This document shows positions 34,439-46,285 of a stretch of 64,000 bases of DNA, in pieces. The position numbers were made by a program, and so were the translations under genes. The stretch is from Heterobasidion occidentale (taxonomy: Eukaryota > Basidiomycota > Agaricomycetes > Russulales > Bondarzewiaceae), in contig JBCAQO010000014.1 in the NCBI GenBank assembly GCA_039111635.1, forward strand, positions 372,001 through 436,000, given 5' to 3'. The notes beneath the pieces were generated by a model. The model saw only the letters and a list, made by a program, of their open reading frames with translations, made no database searches and was not told the DNA's origin. Within the stretch, counting starts at the first letter, position 1. Each line of letters begins with the position of its first letter.

Positions 34439-34523
34439 GGGCATATGGTGTAGTTGGTTTATCACGCTCGCTTAGCATACGCTTGTTTGCGAGAGGTGTC
34501 CGGTTCAATTCCGGATATGTCCA
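34439..34523 (+). tRNA. tRNA-Ala(AGC) with 10-nt intron
   Basis: Acceptor GGGCATA pairs with TATGTCC (one G-U), followed by discriminator A. The T arm is TCCGG-TTCAATT-CCGGA and the anticodon stem CTCGC/GCGAG is perfect. The loop reads TTAGCA then T, giving anticodon AGC. Ten extra bases (TACGCTTGTT or the shifted equivalent) sit after position 37, the usual place for a eukaryotic tRNA intron. A T-run follows some 30 bases downstream. Confidence 0.85.
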
Positions 34524-35037
34524 TATTTTGTCAAAGGTAACATAGTGTTTCTTTTTTTGCTTGTCTGATGCTGATGCACCTGATGCACGATGGCCATCAT
34601 GAAAGATTTATTGAGCTAAACCGGAGATCGGCTATGAGAAGAAAGCAACAAGAACTGCAATGCAAGGGTCTGACAGGAAACAAAAGGAACAACAACTATC
34701 ATAGAACGTAAGAATCCATAGCAAACGAACAAATCGAGGTCAAAGAAGATGATAGAATCGTACAGTGCTGGTGTCATGTAGTGTATGTATGTGTGCATAT
34801 ATGTATTAGAGGCATGAATGTGCGTGACAGGTGGAGGAAAAGGGGCGATGATGAGAAAAGGTGGCGGGAGGAATGGTACATGATTTTAGGCGAAGCGTGA
34901 TGATCCGTTAGTGGGAAAGAACAAAACAATGTAATCAGCAGGTCCATGGTGAGTCTACTCGTAGGGAAGAGCTGAACAGTGACGACACGCTCAAAAGTGG
35001 AAAGCAACGCGAGCGCGTGAACTCAGCCGATGAGCGG
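34524..35037. other. Intergenic, no gene seen
   Basis: It lies between the tRNA and the 3' end of CDH1; probably mostly the 3' UTR of CDH1. Confidence 0.5.
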
Positions 35038-37012
35038 TCATCGAATGAGCCGGCCATAGTCAAGTCGACTCTCTTTCTTCGCCTCGGTGTTCTCTCGCTT
35101 AGGAAAAGCGTTCCAGAATCGTAGGGTTTCGTCGCCTGCGCCAGTGACAATGGTCTCACCGTCAGGACTCATGGCGAGGTATAGCACGCGGCTTGAGTGA
35201 CCCGTCAGCGATGCAACCATATCTCCATATACAAATCTGATTTTGTGCTGTCGTTGACGAGAAACCGTGCGTAGAGACCAGCTCATGCGAGGTGAGGGAC
35301 CATGTCAAGTTACAAACCTATTTGGGATCCCTGCTGTCAATGGAAGTCACAAAACCAAAGATTCAAGTCACGTACTTGACTACCCGTGTCTAGCTCGTTC
35401 AATTTATTCCCATACAGCACATTCCAGAACCGGATATGCTTGTCCTGTGTCCCTCCACCAGTGGCTAATACGCCGGCGACGTGAGGGTCCCATGCGAGTG
35501 CCTTGACAGCAGCGGTGTGATCGTGGAACTTCCACAATGGCGTGTCCCCGATACCGCCCTCTTCGCCTGCACTCCCGCTTGTACTTCCGCTCCCCCTTCC
35601 CGGAAGCCCCGGGCGTCGAGAGCCCCTCAAATCCCAAATACAAACCTTGTTATCGTTACCGCCGCTCGCAAGTATCCCTGACTGCAGTCCTCCGTCTCCG
35701 TTCCAACGCAGGCCGCAGACCTCCTGCCGATGTCCTGCGCTCTTCTTGAATGGTTTCTGCGTCGCCTCGCGCACATCACGATGGTGCACCATCCGATCTC
35801 GAGAGCCTGACGATAGCACGTGTGAATTCCATCCCAGCGCCCCAATGCGTTGGGAATGCGCTTGCTGATATGTTCGCTGGAGCTGAAGTGTGTTCGCATC
35901 ATAGATGTGCAGCCGCCCTGCCAATGTCCCCACAGCAAACGTCGAGCCTTTCTGAACCCATGACACTGAGCTCACTGTATCGTGCGTACTTGTCAGATCG
36001 CACAGCTTCGACACCGCCGCAGTATGTGCTGTCCAGAGATAAACAGATGAACCCAATCCGACCCCGAGTACGTTTGTACTAGACCAATCTACCAGGTTGA
36101 GGTAGAAATCGTCTGCAAGTTCGGGCGCATCAAGAACGCGGTATGGTGTTTTGCAGACGTTGCGCAGTTGGCGCCTAGGACTTTCGAGGATCTGTCGGCT
36201 CTCTGCGCGCACGGGGCTCATCGAATATGCTTCGTCGGTCGGAGTGTCCAACCGTCGTTTTGGCGTCGACGGATGCGAGGAAGAAGGGGAGTGGTACTGG
36301 AATAAGCGGCGTCTATTAGGAGTAGATGGCGCGGTGATGGTCGATGCAGATGCGGCAGGTCGCGTGGGGGAAGCTGGGCGGTGAGGGGATGGTGGGGTGA
36401 CCTCCGTATGAAGAATGGATGTAAACAGTGCGTTAGCTTGTTCTAGAGCATTCAGAAAGTCAGCAACTGTGCCCCGTTACAAACACAACAAAATAACGGC
36501 CAGAGGAGACGGGTATGGCGATAACAAGGTGAAGTCTAGAGATATGTCTCGAGCTCGACGCTGATTCCACACCTGACGTTCAGCTATGACCGGGTCTCAG
36601 AATGTCATCTTTCGCGATATATCTGCAGCATAAGGAAACGCGAATAAGAAAGGTTAGTGCCACTCAACTCACCTTTGACAGCATCTGATTCTGTGGGGAT
36701 AATCTTGTTCTTGGAAGGTGTGGGTGGGCCGCTCTCTTCCATCAGATTATACGAAGTGCGCATGTCCCCGGAGTCTCTTGAGGGAACGAATCGGTCCCCA
36801 TAGTCTTTATTGGTACGCAGTGGTTCAGTGGGGGATTCCGGACCGTCGCTTTCACTAGTTGTTGGTCGAGAATCGAGTGACGGAGTGGATACTTGAGTTA
36901 CGCCAAAGATAGGGTTCACTCTTGGCCTGTTTCTTCGTGGGCCTTCCTCTTCAGTTTCTTGCTGTGTCGCGCGGAGTCGTTTACCGAACGGGGAGTTCTT
37001 GAGACCAGACAT
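35038..37012 (-). CDS. CDH1: APC/C activator Cdh1 (fizzy-related), with apparent frameshift
   Basis: Cdh1 recruits substrates to the anaphase-promoting complex in late mitosis and G1. The N-terminal exon carries the C-box ([14 protein letters not shown]). A Ser/Pro-rich linker leads to the seven-blade WD40 propeller, with the family marks [53 protein letters not shown] and [11 protein letters not shown]. The C-terminal Ile-Arg tail (GRLIR) is present. Around 35215-35227 the frame breaks: after NQICIWRY the next conserved stretch ([20 protein letters not shown]) is in another frame, and about five residues expected between them are missing. No splice pair fits. The gene is either freshly damaged or carries a sequence error. 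It shares a 475-bp upstream region with SPT7. Confidence 0.88.
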
Positions 37013-37487
37013 GGTGTTGCTTGAATTTGGGGGAAGCTGTTGAGATAGATGTTGGGGGAAAAGAAGGTGAACAGTTGGCCGTATGGGGTGCAGAACAAAA
37101 CTCAGAGTGAGGAAATCAGATGAGACCTAGCATAAATACTGTGTGGATCGGGAACAAGCGTAGTGGGACCCCCTCGTCGTGGTCGTTCGGGTTCAAGACG
37201 CGGAAACGCGTCGCGGCCAATGCCTGACTAAGCCACGCGTGATCTCCTGGCATGCTGCAGCCTGAAGTCCCAGTTCCTTCAAAATAGCATCGACCCTGCT
37301 GATGTGAATCTGCGTGAGAATGATACAGTATATTTATCTGCTATCCTAGACACGAACACTGGCACGAAATTTTCGGGACTTAGGGTTGATACTGTAACGA
37401 GCCGGCATCCGGCGAAATTCCAGTCGGAGCTTGAATATGTTCCTTGTTCCGCTCACCGCTCCAACGAAGGGCACACAAGCTGGAGGA
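37013..37487. promoter_or_regulatory. Shared upstream region of CDH1 and SPT7
   Basis: Divergent start codons lie 475 bp apart. A TATA-like CATAAATACTG at about 37131 lies near the CDH1 side. Nothing else could be assigned. Confidence 0.4.
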
Positions 37488-40400
37488 TGAACGTAGGTCG
37501 CTATTTGTGCCATCCATCCTGAACTCCCTAACATATGGGTCGTAGAACCTTCTCAAATCTCTAGCTGGTAGTCAGATCAAGTCAACACTACCAGAATCAG
37601 ACCTTCGTTTACTGCTGCAGACCGTCAAGGATGGGCGAGTAAGTAGTCACGTTATTTCATTCACTTTCGGAGCTTATGTTTTGGCATTCTTCCTCGTGGA
37701 TTAGCGGCAGACATACGATGTGAAACTTGCAGATCCGTTCTATGACGCCTTGGAGGACTTGCTGCATGATTTACGAACGGTGACGATGGTATGCTTCCGC
37801 GTGAACCAAGCCGGTGGCGCGACTGACCACCGATACCTCGCAGGATAACCATGACGCTGAAGCATTCCTTAAGCCCGTTTCGAGGACGGATGTACCGGAC
37901 TACTATGATGGTACGTTTGTTGACTGTGTAACTTCTCAACGAAGTTGTTCTGCGGCCTTCAAAGACGCGATTCCGACCTCCCTATTCCATCATTGTTTGC
38001 CAGTCTGAGGCTGGTGGCACCTTGAACTACTTCTCCGTTCCTATAATTCACGTTCTTCTGTGGTGCTCATGTCCAATCACTCTCACATCATCAATGCATG
38101 CGACCACGCATGCACTTTAAGGTCAGAATATCTTGAACCTCTCTAATAATTCTTACTCTACAGTTATTCCAAATCCAATGGATCTTCAAACCATACTTAA
38201 GAAGGTCAAGCAGAAAACCTATAAGTCGAAGAAGGAATTCAAGGATGACTTGGACCTCATCTGGTCTAACTGCTTCACCTACAATGCCACAGAGGTATGT
38301 CTCAGATGTTTTGTCGTGTACTCAGTAGCTCATATGACACAGAATCACCCTCTCCGTCTCTGTGCATCTCGCTTGAAAGTGAAGGCAGAGAGGTTGCTAA
38401 GGAATATCACTGACCGGAAGGAGCGAGCCGATCCGTCAATCCCAACAGATCTATCAGTTCGCCGAATACCACATCACAAACCCAATGGGATCAATGGGCA
38501 TATTCGTCCTGTTCCATTACCTATCGCACCCCGACCTCCTAGCGCTGCTGTCAGACGACCTACGCCCTCCATCACGCCTGCACCGACGCCCCCACGGCGA
38601 GATCTACCGTTTGCCGATTCGCCTGCCATTGTGCGAACTGCTGAAGGGATGGGAGCTTTTTCTGAGCTGGACTGTGCACTAAGTGACGCGCTCTCGTCCA
38701 CGAATCACACATCTGGCTTAGAAGATCGCTTACGGGAACTCCTTCCTGTTTCTGACGTTGCGATTGAGTACGAGGACATCGCCATAGCCGCCGATGGCGT
38801 TTTGGGTGACAAGCGCAGGTTGTGAGTCTTCTCCCATTCTGCCATTGATGAACCACACTCGGTTCTCATTTCAAGAAGGACCAGGGTCTCCGATCACCGT
38901 CCTATTAAGCGCGTCCGCCTTGCCCCACATCCAGCATCCTCTTCTTCCGAACCTGTCGAGCTATGGTGGGCCGCACAGCAATCTGATTATATGCTTGGTA
39001 ATAGCATCCCACCAGTTCCCTTTTCATCCTCTTCTTCGGCTTCAGCCCCTCTTCCAAAGCGAGCGTCTCACGCCAGTAAACGCAAGAAGAAACGTCCAAG
39101 GGCACCACCTAACCCCCGCTCCATGCTGACACTAATGAACTCAAACATCAAAGCTCTTCGACGCCTACGGCAAACGCATGCTAGATTCGCGGCCCTCAAT
39201 GTGACTGCTGGTAGCATAGAAGAGGGACCCTTGGCGCCTGCGGAGGCGATTGTTGATGAACCTGTGGAGATAGCCGAGCTGGACGAACAGCCTTGGAGTT
39301 ATGTAGGGGCGAGAGCAGCGGAAGGGATAGATATCGGACAGCAAGCCGGAGACCAATGCCTGCACTGGATGAATCACAAGGTCTTGGAGCACGTTGGATT
39401 CCAAGGTATTTGCCAATTCTTGCCCAGATAAAACTCAGACTCATTGCGTATTCAGGATCATCTAGTATGGCTTTAGATGTCTTGTCAAGTATTGCATCGG
39501 AATACCTGATGAATGTTGGACGGACGTTGAGATTCTATGTCGATAAATATTCGAATAACATGACTTCTGAGGTGGGTTTTCGTCTCAATCGAATTTTATG
39601 ACTATGACTTATAGGCACACTAGGAAATCATTTTGCACACTCTTTTCGAAAGTGGGACGTCACGTATACAAGAGTTAGAACGATACATCAACGACGATGT
39701 CATCCGGCATGGGAATCGCCTCAATGATCTTGAGAAGAAACTATCTAATGCCTACCAAGAGTTTACATCGACAGAAGCATTGGATGATGACGCACTCTTC
39801 GCTAACGAGGATGACGAGGAGGAAGAGAGCGCCTTCGTCATGTACGTACCATATCTTCTCATCTATGAAGCTCTACTGATAGTCTTGTCAGGGGTCAGTT
39901 CACCGATGATATTGGCGAGGACTTCCTCGGTCTTCGTGCCCTGGGAATTGCCGAAGAGCTGGGTCTTGCGAATCTCACCATTCCTAAGAGACTACTCAAG
40001 GGCAAAAAGAACGCCAAGAATGCTACTTCTACGTATGTATCACGGCCTTTTGTTCCCTGCTCGTGCTCACCTTTGGACAGTGCGAAACCTGCAGAACCTC
40101 CGCCGCCCTATCCGCCTCCATCGCCTTTTATTCCACTCAACTCAAGCACTGTCGATGGTCAGATTGGGTTGCTCAAGCCGTACTATCAACACCGTATATC
40201 TATGCTCTCGACAGCGTATCCGCAGTCCTCTACATATCAGCCCCCACCTCTCATTGTTCTTCCCGACGACCCACCACATCCCTCACAGTCGAAACTTGGC
40301 CCGCTCGGACAGGTTCTCAAGACAAACACAGCCGCTGGATCGACGAAGAAGAAATCGAAGGCGAAGGATGCTGCCAATGCTGCCTCGGTACTGAAGCCCG

Positions 40401-40561
40401 AGGCCTCGACCCCAGGAGTGATGGTGATGAGTCCCATGGCGGACAGCCCTATGTCTCCGAAGAAGAAGAAAGGGTTGGGCGGTGGGACTGCGAACGGTAC
40501 TGGAAAGAAGAGAGGAAGACCACCAGAAGGATTGCCGCCGGTTGTGCTTGCGAGCGCATGA
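37488..40561 (+). CDS. SPT7: SAGA complex subunit Spt7 (bromodomain and histone fold)
   Basis: Spt7 scaffolds the SAGA co-activator. The bromodomain is complete, with LADPFYDALEDLLHDLRTV, DVPDYYD, IPNPMDLQTILKKV and the acetyl-lysine Asn in CFTYNATE. A basic, Ser/Pro-rich linker follows. The histone-fold region is marked by LHWMNHKVLEHVGFQG, ALDVLSSIASEYLMNVGRTL and HTLFESGTSRIQELERYIND. The C-terminus is Pro- and Lys-rich and ends with a single AT-hook-like KKRGRPPEG. About nine introns were read; the one at about 37911-38162 is near 250 nt and holds a hairpin. The start is a tiny first exon (ATG AAC at 37488-37493) joined to NLLKSLAGSQIK through a GTAGGT donor and a CTAAC branch site. Confidence 0.88.
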
Positions 40562-40989
40562 TTTCCAGTGGATTGTCTTGCTATCTAATTTATTACTGTG
40601 TTCGCTTGTGGATTCCGCCTGTAATTGTATTGTTCTCGCTCTTTGTCTGGTGGAAGCGTGAGACTTGCTGGGGCTGGACAAGCTGTAAACCGCGACACGT
40701 AACTTGTGGCTTATCGCGAAATGACATCACAGGCGCCTGATTGATAGTGATCTTGGAACACAGCCCCGAAGAGCCCCGAGCGCTGAGCGCTGTCAGAGCT
40801 GCACAGGAGCCTCTTGACTGTGTCTGCCACAACCTGTGCGTCCTTCTGTTATTCCTGTGCCACTCGGCTGATTATATATCTTGCACCCTCTGGCCATTTT
40901 GCCTGTGGACCCCTCTTTCTTCCTCCCTTCTCACAACAACTACTCGCTCCATCTGCCGATCAGCATCTGACAAATCCAGAGAACTCAGC
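40562..40989. other. SPT7-PEF1 intergenic region
   Basis: Both neighbours are on the plus strand. A TATA-like TTATATATC lies near 40872, about 115 bp before the PEF1 start. Confidence 0.45.
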
Positions 40990-42137
<1,148 letters not shown>

Positions 42138-42403
42138 ACGTTTCGTCCTACGCTGCTTCGAGTAAAGCTGTATTGACGATTGGGAATTTGTAGAAGAAGT
42201 GAAAATGAGCAACGCTGGTAAGGGTTATTCGAATTGTATGACGAGGATTGTACTACGTTTATATTGAATCGCGTACCCAGTTTCAAGTGCACAGTCGAAT
42301 CCAATTTTTTTTTCTACCAGGAGGCCAAAAAGGAATGTTAGTTGGCCAACGTCACTTGCGTTAAATCCGAGTCAAAGACCAAAGGTATATTCAACGGTAC
42401 CAT

Positions 42404-43217
42404 CTAGATACCTAAAATAATCTTAGCAATGGATTCCACAAATTCGATGTCTGTGTCTGACATTATCCCTTTCCACCCATTGAGCACTGCTTCATCACTA
42501 TAAATCTGGTTCAGAACAAGGAGAGCATCCACCTCCGCGGTGGCTGTCAGGAAACAGACGCCCAGAGCAAGAGTATCTATCGCCCATTCTTGGGTGCATG
42601 CGATCAATATGCATGCATCTCCGGCATCCCCTGCGGACAAAGAGGCGCTCCGAATAAATTCCATCGCAGCGGCCATCTGGTCCTTGGTCAATCCCACCGC
42701 GTTCATGCCCTCTTTGTGCGCTTCGACAGCCCTTTCCTCCTTCCCCTGTTCGAGCGTGAGCCACGGTTGATGTTCGTGAGTCTTCGTAGCTCCGTATGTT
42801 CTCTCGTCGAGAATGTTTAGGGACAAAACCTCCTCGGCTGTGAGGACACATACGGTATGTGTGAACTCGCGTCCCGAATCGTCTCCAGTGGTCGATGATC
42901 GGAATTTTCGAAGGTAGAGGTCGGCCCGCTAGTTTAAATCCAACGAAGAGGCCCTGCCCTAACCGCGAGAGGTGCTCGTCGTTTTCGACCTCAGCCGTGT
43001 TTCTCCTGTGCAACCGTGGAGTCACTGCCCTTACAGGTAATGCAGCATTCCTCGTTTTGGTGCGCCCTCTGACATCGATCTCAAGTGTATTGTTCACCCT
43101 CTCACGAAGAGATGGCCTTGCTTGAAGTGTCGTGGTTTGCTGGGTAGCAAATTCGGTCCCAACGTCGTCATGGTCGTCGAGAGTGGCAGAGGGAAGGGAA
43201 GGTGAATGTTGTTCCAT
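42404..43217 (-). CDS. Unrecognised protein
   Basis: The start MEQHSPSLPSATLDDHDD leads to a disordered, basic N-terminal region ending HRRNTAE. An intron of about 60 nt (donor GTCGAA, acceptor AACTAG) then restores the frame to RKFRSSTTGDDSGREFTH and TAEEVLSLNILDERTYGATK. The C-terminal half is helical and hydrophobic in places (SLSAGDAGDACILIACTQEW; LALGVCFLTATAEVDALLV) and ends KIILGI. I recognise no domain. It converges with PEF1 and diverges from the next gene. Confidence 0.5.
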
Positions 43218-43280
43218 AGGTGTTGAGAATGGGGAAACGATAGTCGTTGACTTGAGTTTGGCTTTTAAGTGAACAGAATG

Positions 43281-43310
43281 GTCAGAGAGGGTCAGAGAGA
43301 GTCAGAGAGA
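43281..43310. repeat. Three 10-bp GTCAGAGAGR direct repeats
   Basis: Three contiguous copies (43281-43290, 43291-43300, 43301-43310) differ only in the last base of the first copy. They lie about 65-95 bp upstream of the gene at 42404-43217 and could be a transcription-factor array or a simple slip repeat. Confidence 0.7.
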
Positions 43311-43778
43311 CACCAGCGCGACTTGGGTGAGGGAGGAGCTGAGCTGGGTCACTTTATAAACGATTTGCCAGTGCTATCGGCCACATGTGGATTTTGGTTT
43401 AAACAATACGTCTCAGAAACACTGTGGCGTATTTGAAAAGAATCTGGACAATGCCACCAGCTTTGGTATTACGATAGTGGCTGATCCAAGCCCAATCAAA
43501 GGGTCGTAGACACACGTGGATGACATGGAAAGATGGCAGAACTTATGCCTCAATTGGCGTGATTTGAACCTAACAAGGTCGTGATCAATGTGTAGTACTA
43601 TCGAGGCTTCATGAATCATGAATGTTACACACCAAAGACGGATTTCTTGAAGCACGAGGGTTGCTTATTGTGATTCAAGGTGGGTAAGATCATTGGAGAC
43701 ATTGGCCTTGCGATGCCTACGATACTCGGCATGAAACACGTTTTGCCGATGTGCGATAAAGTTGGAGAACGTAGAAGC

Positions 43779-43792
43779 ACGTGACGTCACGT
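43779..43792. promoter_or_regulatory. CRE/ATF-type palindrome
   Basis: ACGTGACGTCACGT is a perfect palindrome containing TGACGTCA with overlapping ACGTG half-sites. It lies 157 bp before the proposed start of the XLF-like gene. Confidence 0.5.
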
Positions 43793-43948
43793 CGCCGCAC
43801 AGACACCGGGTCGGACCCGGGTGCCCGTTGGCGTCTTCAGTCTCCGCGATCGTATGGTGCCGGCATACAGCCGCCCCACAGCCGGATTTGGAATGCGGTC
43901 AAGCCGACCTGTGCCACTCGTCCGAGTAGCCTTGTCACATCCTCCCCC

Positions 43949-45281
43949 ATGACATCCTTGCTGGACAATTTCGCAGTGCTAGACGAGCTCTTGCAGCTTG
44001 TCTATCAAGGAAGCTCGCGGTTTGTTGTGTTATCGCACGTCAGAGATGATGCTTGGCTCTTGCATGCTGGACTCGCTCGGGAGGGACGATGGTGGCGGGG
44101 CAAGTGGGCAGCAAACGACATCCTGCACTTTGTGGTCAGTCAATTACTATAGCTCAATACAATGGGGATCGCTCTTATCGAGGTTTTGCAGGGCAAGAAA
44201 TCGACGCCAGAAATTCTTGAAAGGCTTGCTGATCGATTGCTATCCACATTCACCAAGAAGGAGCTCAGCATCGATAACTGGGATCCGTTTTCCGAGAGCA
44301 ACCAGAACCTGAAAGTCAGCTACTGCTTCCAGCCTCTTGCAGTTTTATCACTCATATCTCCTCCTCCGCTAGCTGGTTATAGGTCCTGGAGCGAAAAAGC
44401 CTATTCACATATCCATGACAGAATTGACGCCGCGAGAGGCAGCGATTTTTGCCGCCGGGGAGTTCGCCTCCGTAAGTCCCATCCCGACCCACAAATACTC
44501 ACGAATTCCTCAAGCCTTGGCAGATCGCATTGCAAGCCCAATCGCACCAGTGCCGCCTCTATCCCTCAGCGCATGAGCCACCCCCTCAAAGCAGTACACA
44601 CTCTCGCCATCGGCAATGTTGTCAACGACTTACCCCTATTTCACATATTCTAGCCGATGACCACGATGACTTGAGACGCTCCCGTCCCCGCTCCCGCGTC
44701 AGCGCACAGCGCGGACCATCACCGGTCCTCGAAGTCCCCGACAAACAGCAACGTTTATCCTGGGAGGCTACCCAGCCTCTTTCCTCCCCACCGTTCCCTC
44801 CAACGAAGCACCAAGGCTCTTCTCCAAGCCCGCCACCGCCAGTCCGCCAATATAAGCCCTCAACCTCAACTTCGACGATAGCAAGCCCACCTTCCCCAGT
44901 GCAAGCACAAGCCCAAGATCAAGTTAGCAGGACCGGGAAGCACAAGGCAAAGACGCTCGCGCCTGAACCGACGCAATCTGAGCTGCTCGCGCGTGAAGAG
45001 ATCCGAATTCTGCGTCAAGAGCTCATCAAGGCGCGAACAGAGAACATAAGCCAGGGCAGCTTCGGCCCCGGCGGGAGCACGAGCGCATTGCAAAGTCGTA
45101 AGCCCCAGCCTCCCTCCTCTTTGTTCCTTCTCTTCAATCGCACAGTCGCTGAGTGTCGTGGTGTTCAGGTTCGGTCGTGCCCGCCCAACTGGCACGGAGG
45201 GGTGCGTCTCTTGCGAACCCGAATAAGAAAGCAAGACGATATCAGGCCGTTGAGTTTGCGAGCGACAGTGAGGAAGAATAG
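43949..45281 (+). CDS. Possible XLF/Nej1-like end-joining factor
   Basis: The layout recalls XLF (NHEJ1): a small N-terminal head (MTSLLDNFAVLDELLQLV; FVVLSHVRDDAWLLHAGL), the helical part (PEILERLADRLLSTFTKKEL), the strand LKLVIGPGAKKPIHISMTEL and a helix (REAAIFAAGEFASIALQAQS). These are followed by a long disordered Ser/Pro tail, a short predicted coiled coil (LLAREEIRILRQELIKA) and a basic-acidic end (NPNKKARRYQAVEF, then an acidic run). XLF supports ligase IV in DNA end joining. Sequence similarity in this family is low and no invariant residue proves it, so this is a fold-order guess. Splices near 44130-44190, 44313-44380 and 44471-44523 keep the frame. Confidence 0.35.
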
Positions 45282-46285
45282 GATCCTCCATCAAGCTTCA
45301 GCGCGCGAAGGACTTGTATTGTGCCCGTGTCTTGACTGCTGTGTGCCTTTTTAGAACCGGACCGACCGCAAGCCTGTCATCGATATATTGCCGTTATTGT
45401 AGCCGTAGCACTGGTGAATAGTGAACTTACTTGTAGCCATGCATGCTGAGGAGGCATGCTCCGCGTATTTCTGTCGTCCGATAGTGTGCCTGGTTCTTTT
45501 TTGCGGGTAATCGAATCGTATGTGTGAAGAGGGTTTCATTTCCCTACTACACCGCGGTTTGCAATAACATGCAAGCGATCGAGATAATCAGTGTCCATGA
45601 TTATTTCTCTCGCGTCGCAGCACGCAGTCCTGGGCGTTGTTGGCAGGCTACTGATCAGATGATCAGTAGTTGATATTGGGTGAGACGTCAATATGGGATA
45701 TGCCATTTTATAGCTCATCGACGGCTGGAGAGGATCAAAGCTGTATGAAGATGCTCATTGAATATTTACCATCAGACTTGAAGCGAGAGCGCTGTGCCCT
45801 CTTCTTCCAAAATTGTGTCTCTTCTACGATTATTTCTTTGGGCAATTTCGACCAAAGAGCACAATGCTCCTCATCGTTTGTAGCTAGCAAGAATCGGCGG
45901 AATATAGGTGTACTGGCCTGGATCACCAGACGAAGATAATCGCGAGCTAGCTTGATCGATGATGTGGCTGTGGCGGTCGTTTTGGGGCTCTATCGAGTTT
46001 CTGAAAGTAAATGGGGAGCTCGGGGAGAGCATGATATAACTTTTTAAAAGCTAAGAGACCTGACAAACATCGAATGGAACAACAGAGTCGCAGAGTGATA
46101 GCTCCAACAATGAGTCTACCCCAAGGCCATCCTAGGAGAAGAACAGTCATATTTTCATCAACGTTGATTTATGTCTATAGAGGACGAACCTTCCAGTAAA
46201 TTATATGAAAAAAGCTTTTTGGGGATAATACCCTTAGATGTCATCACACTCCAGTATATTCTCGCAAGTACTCTGTCGGAGTGGC
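45282..46285. other. Intergenic, no gene seen
   Basis: About 1 kb of lower-complexity AT-richer DNA. Open frames at 45670-45939 and 45735-45926 overlap on opposite strands and match nothing known. Confidence 0.45.

Larger units (their letters stand above)
43218..43948. promoter_or_regulatory. Divergent promoter region with short repeats and a CRE-type palindrome
   Basis: It separates the unrecognised gene at 42404-43217 from the XLF-like gene. It includes a TTTATAAA element at about 43352, three 10-bp GTCAGAGAG repeats and the palindrome at 43779-43792. Confidence 0.45.
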
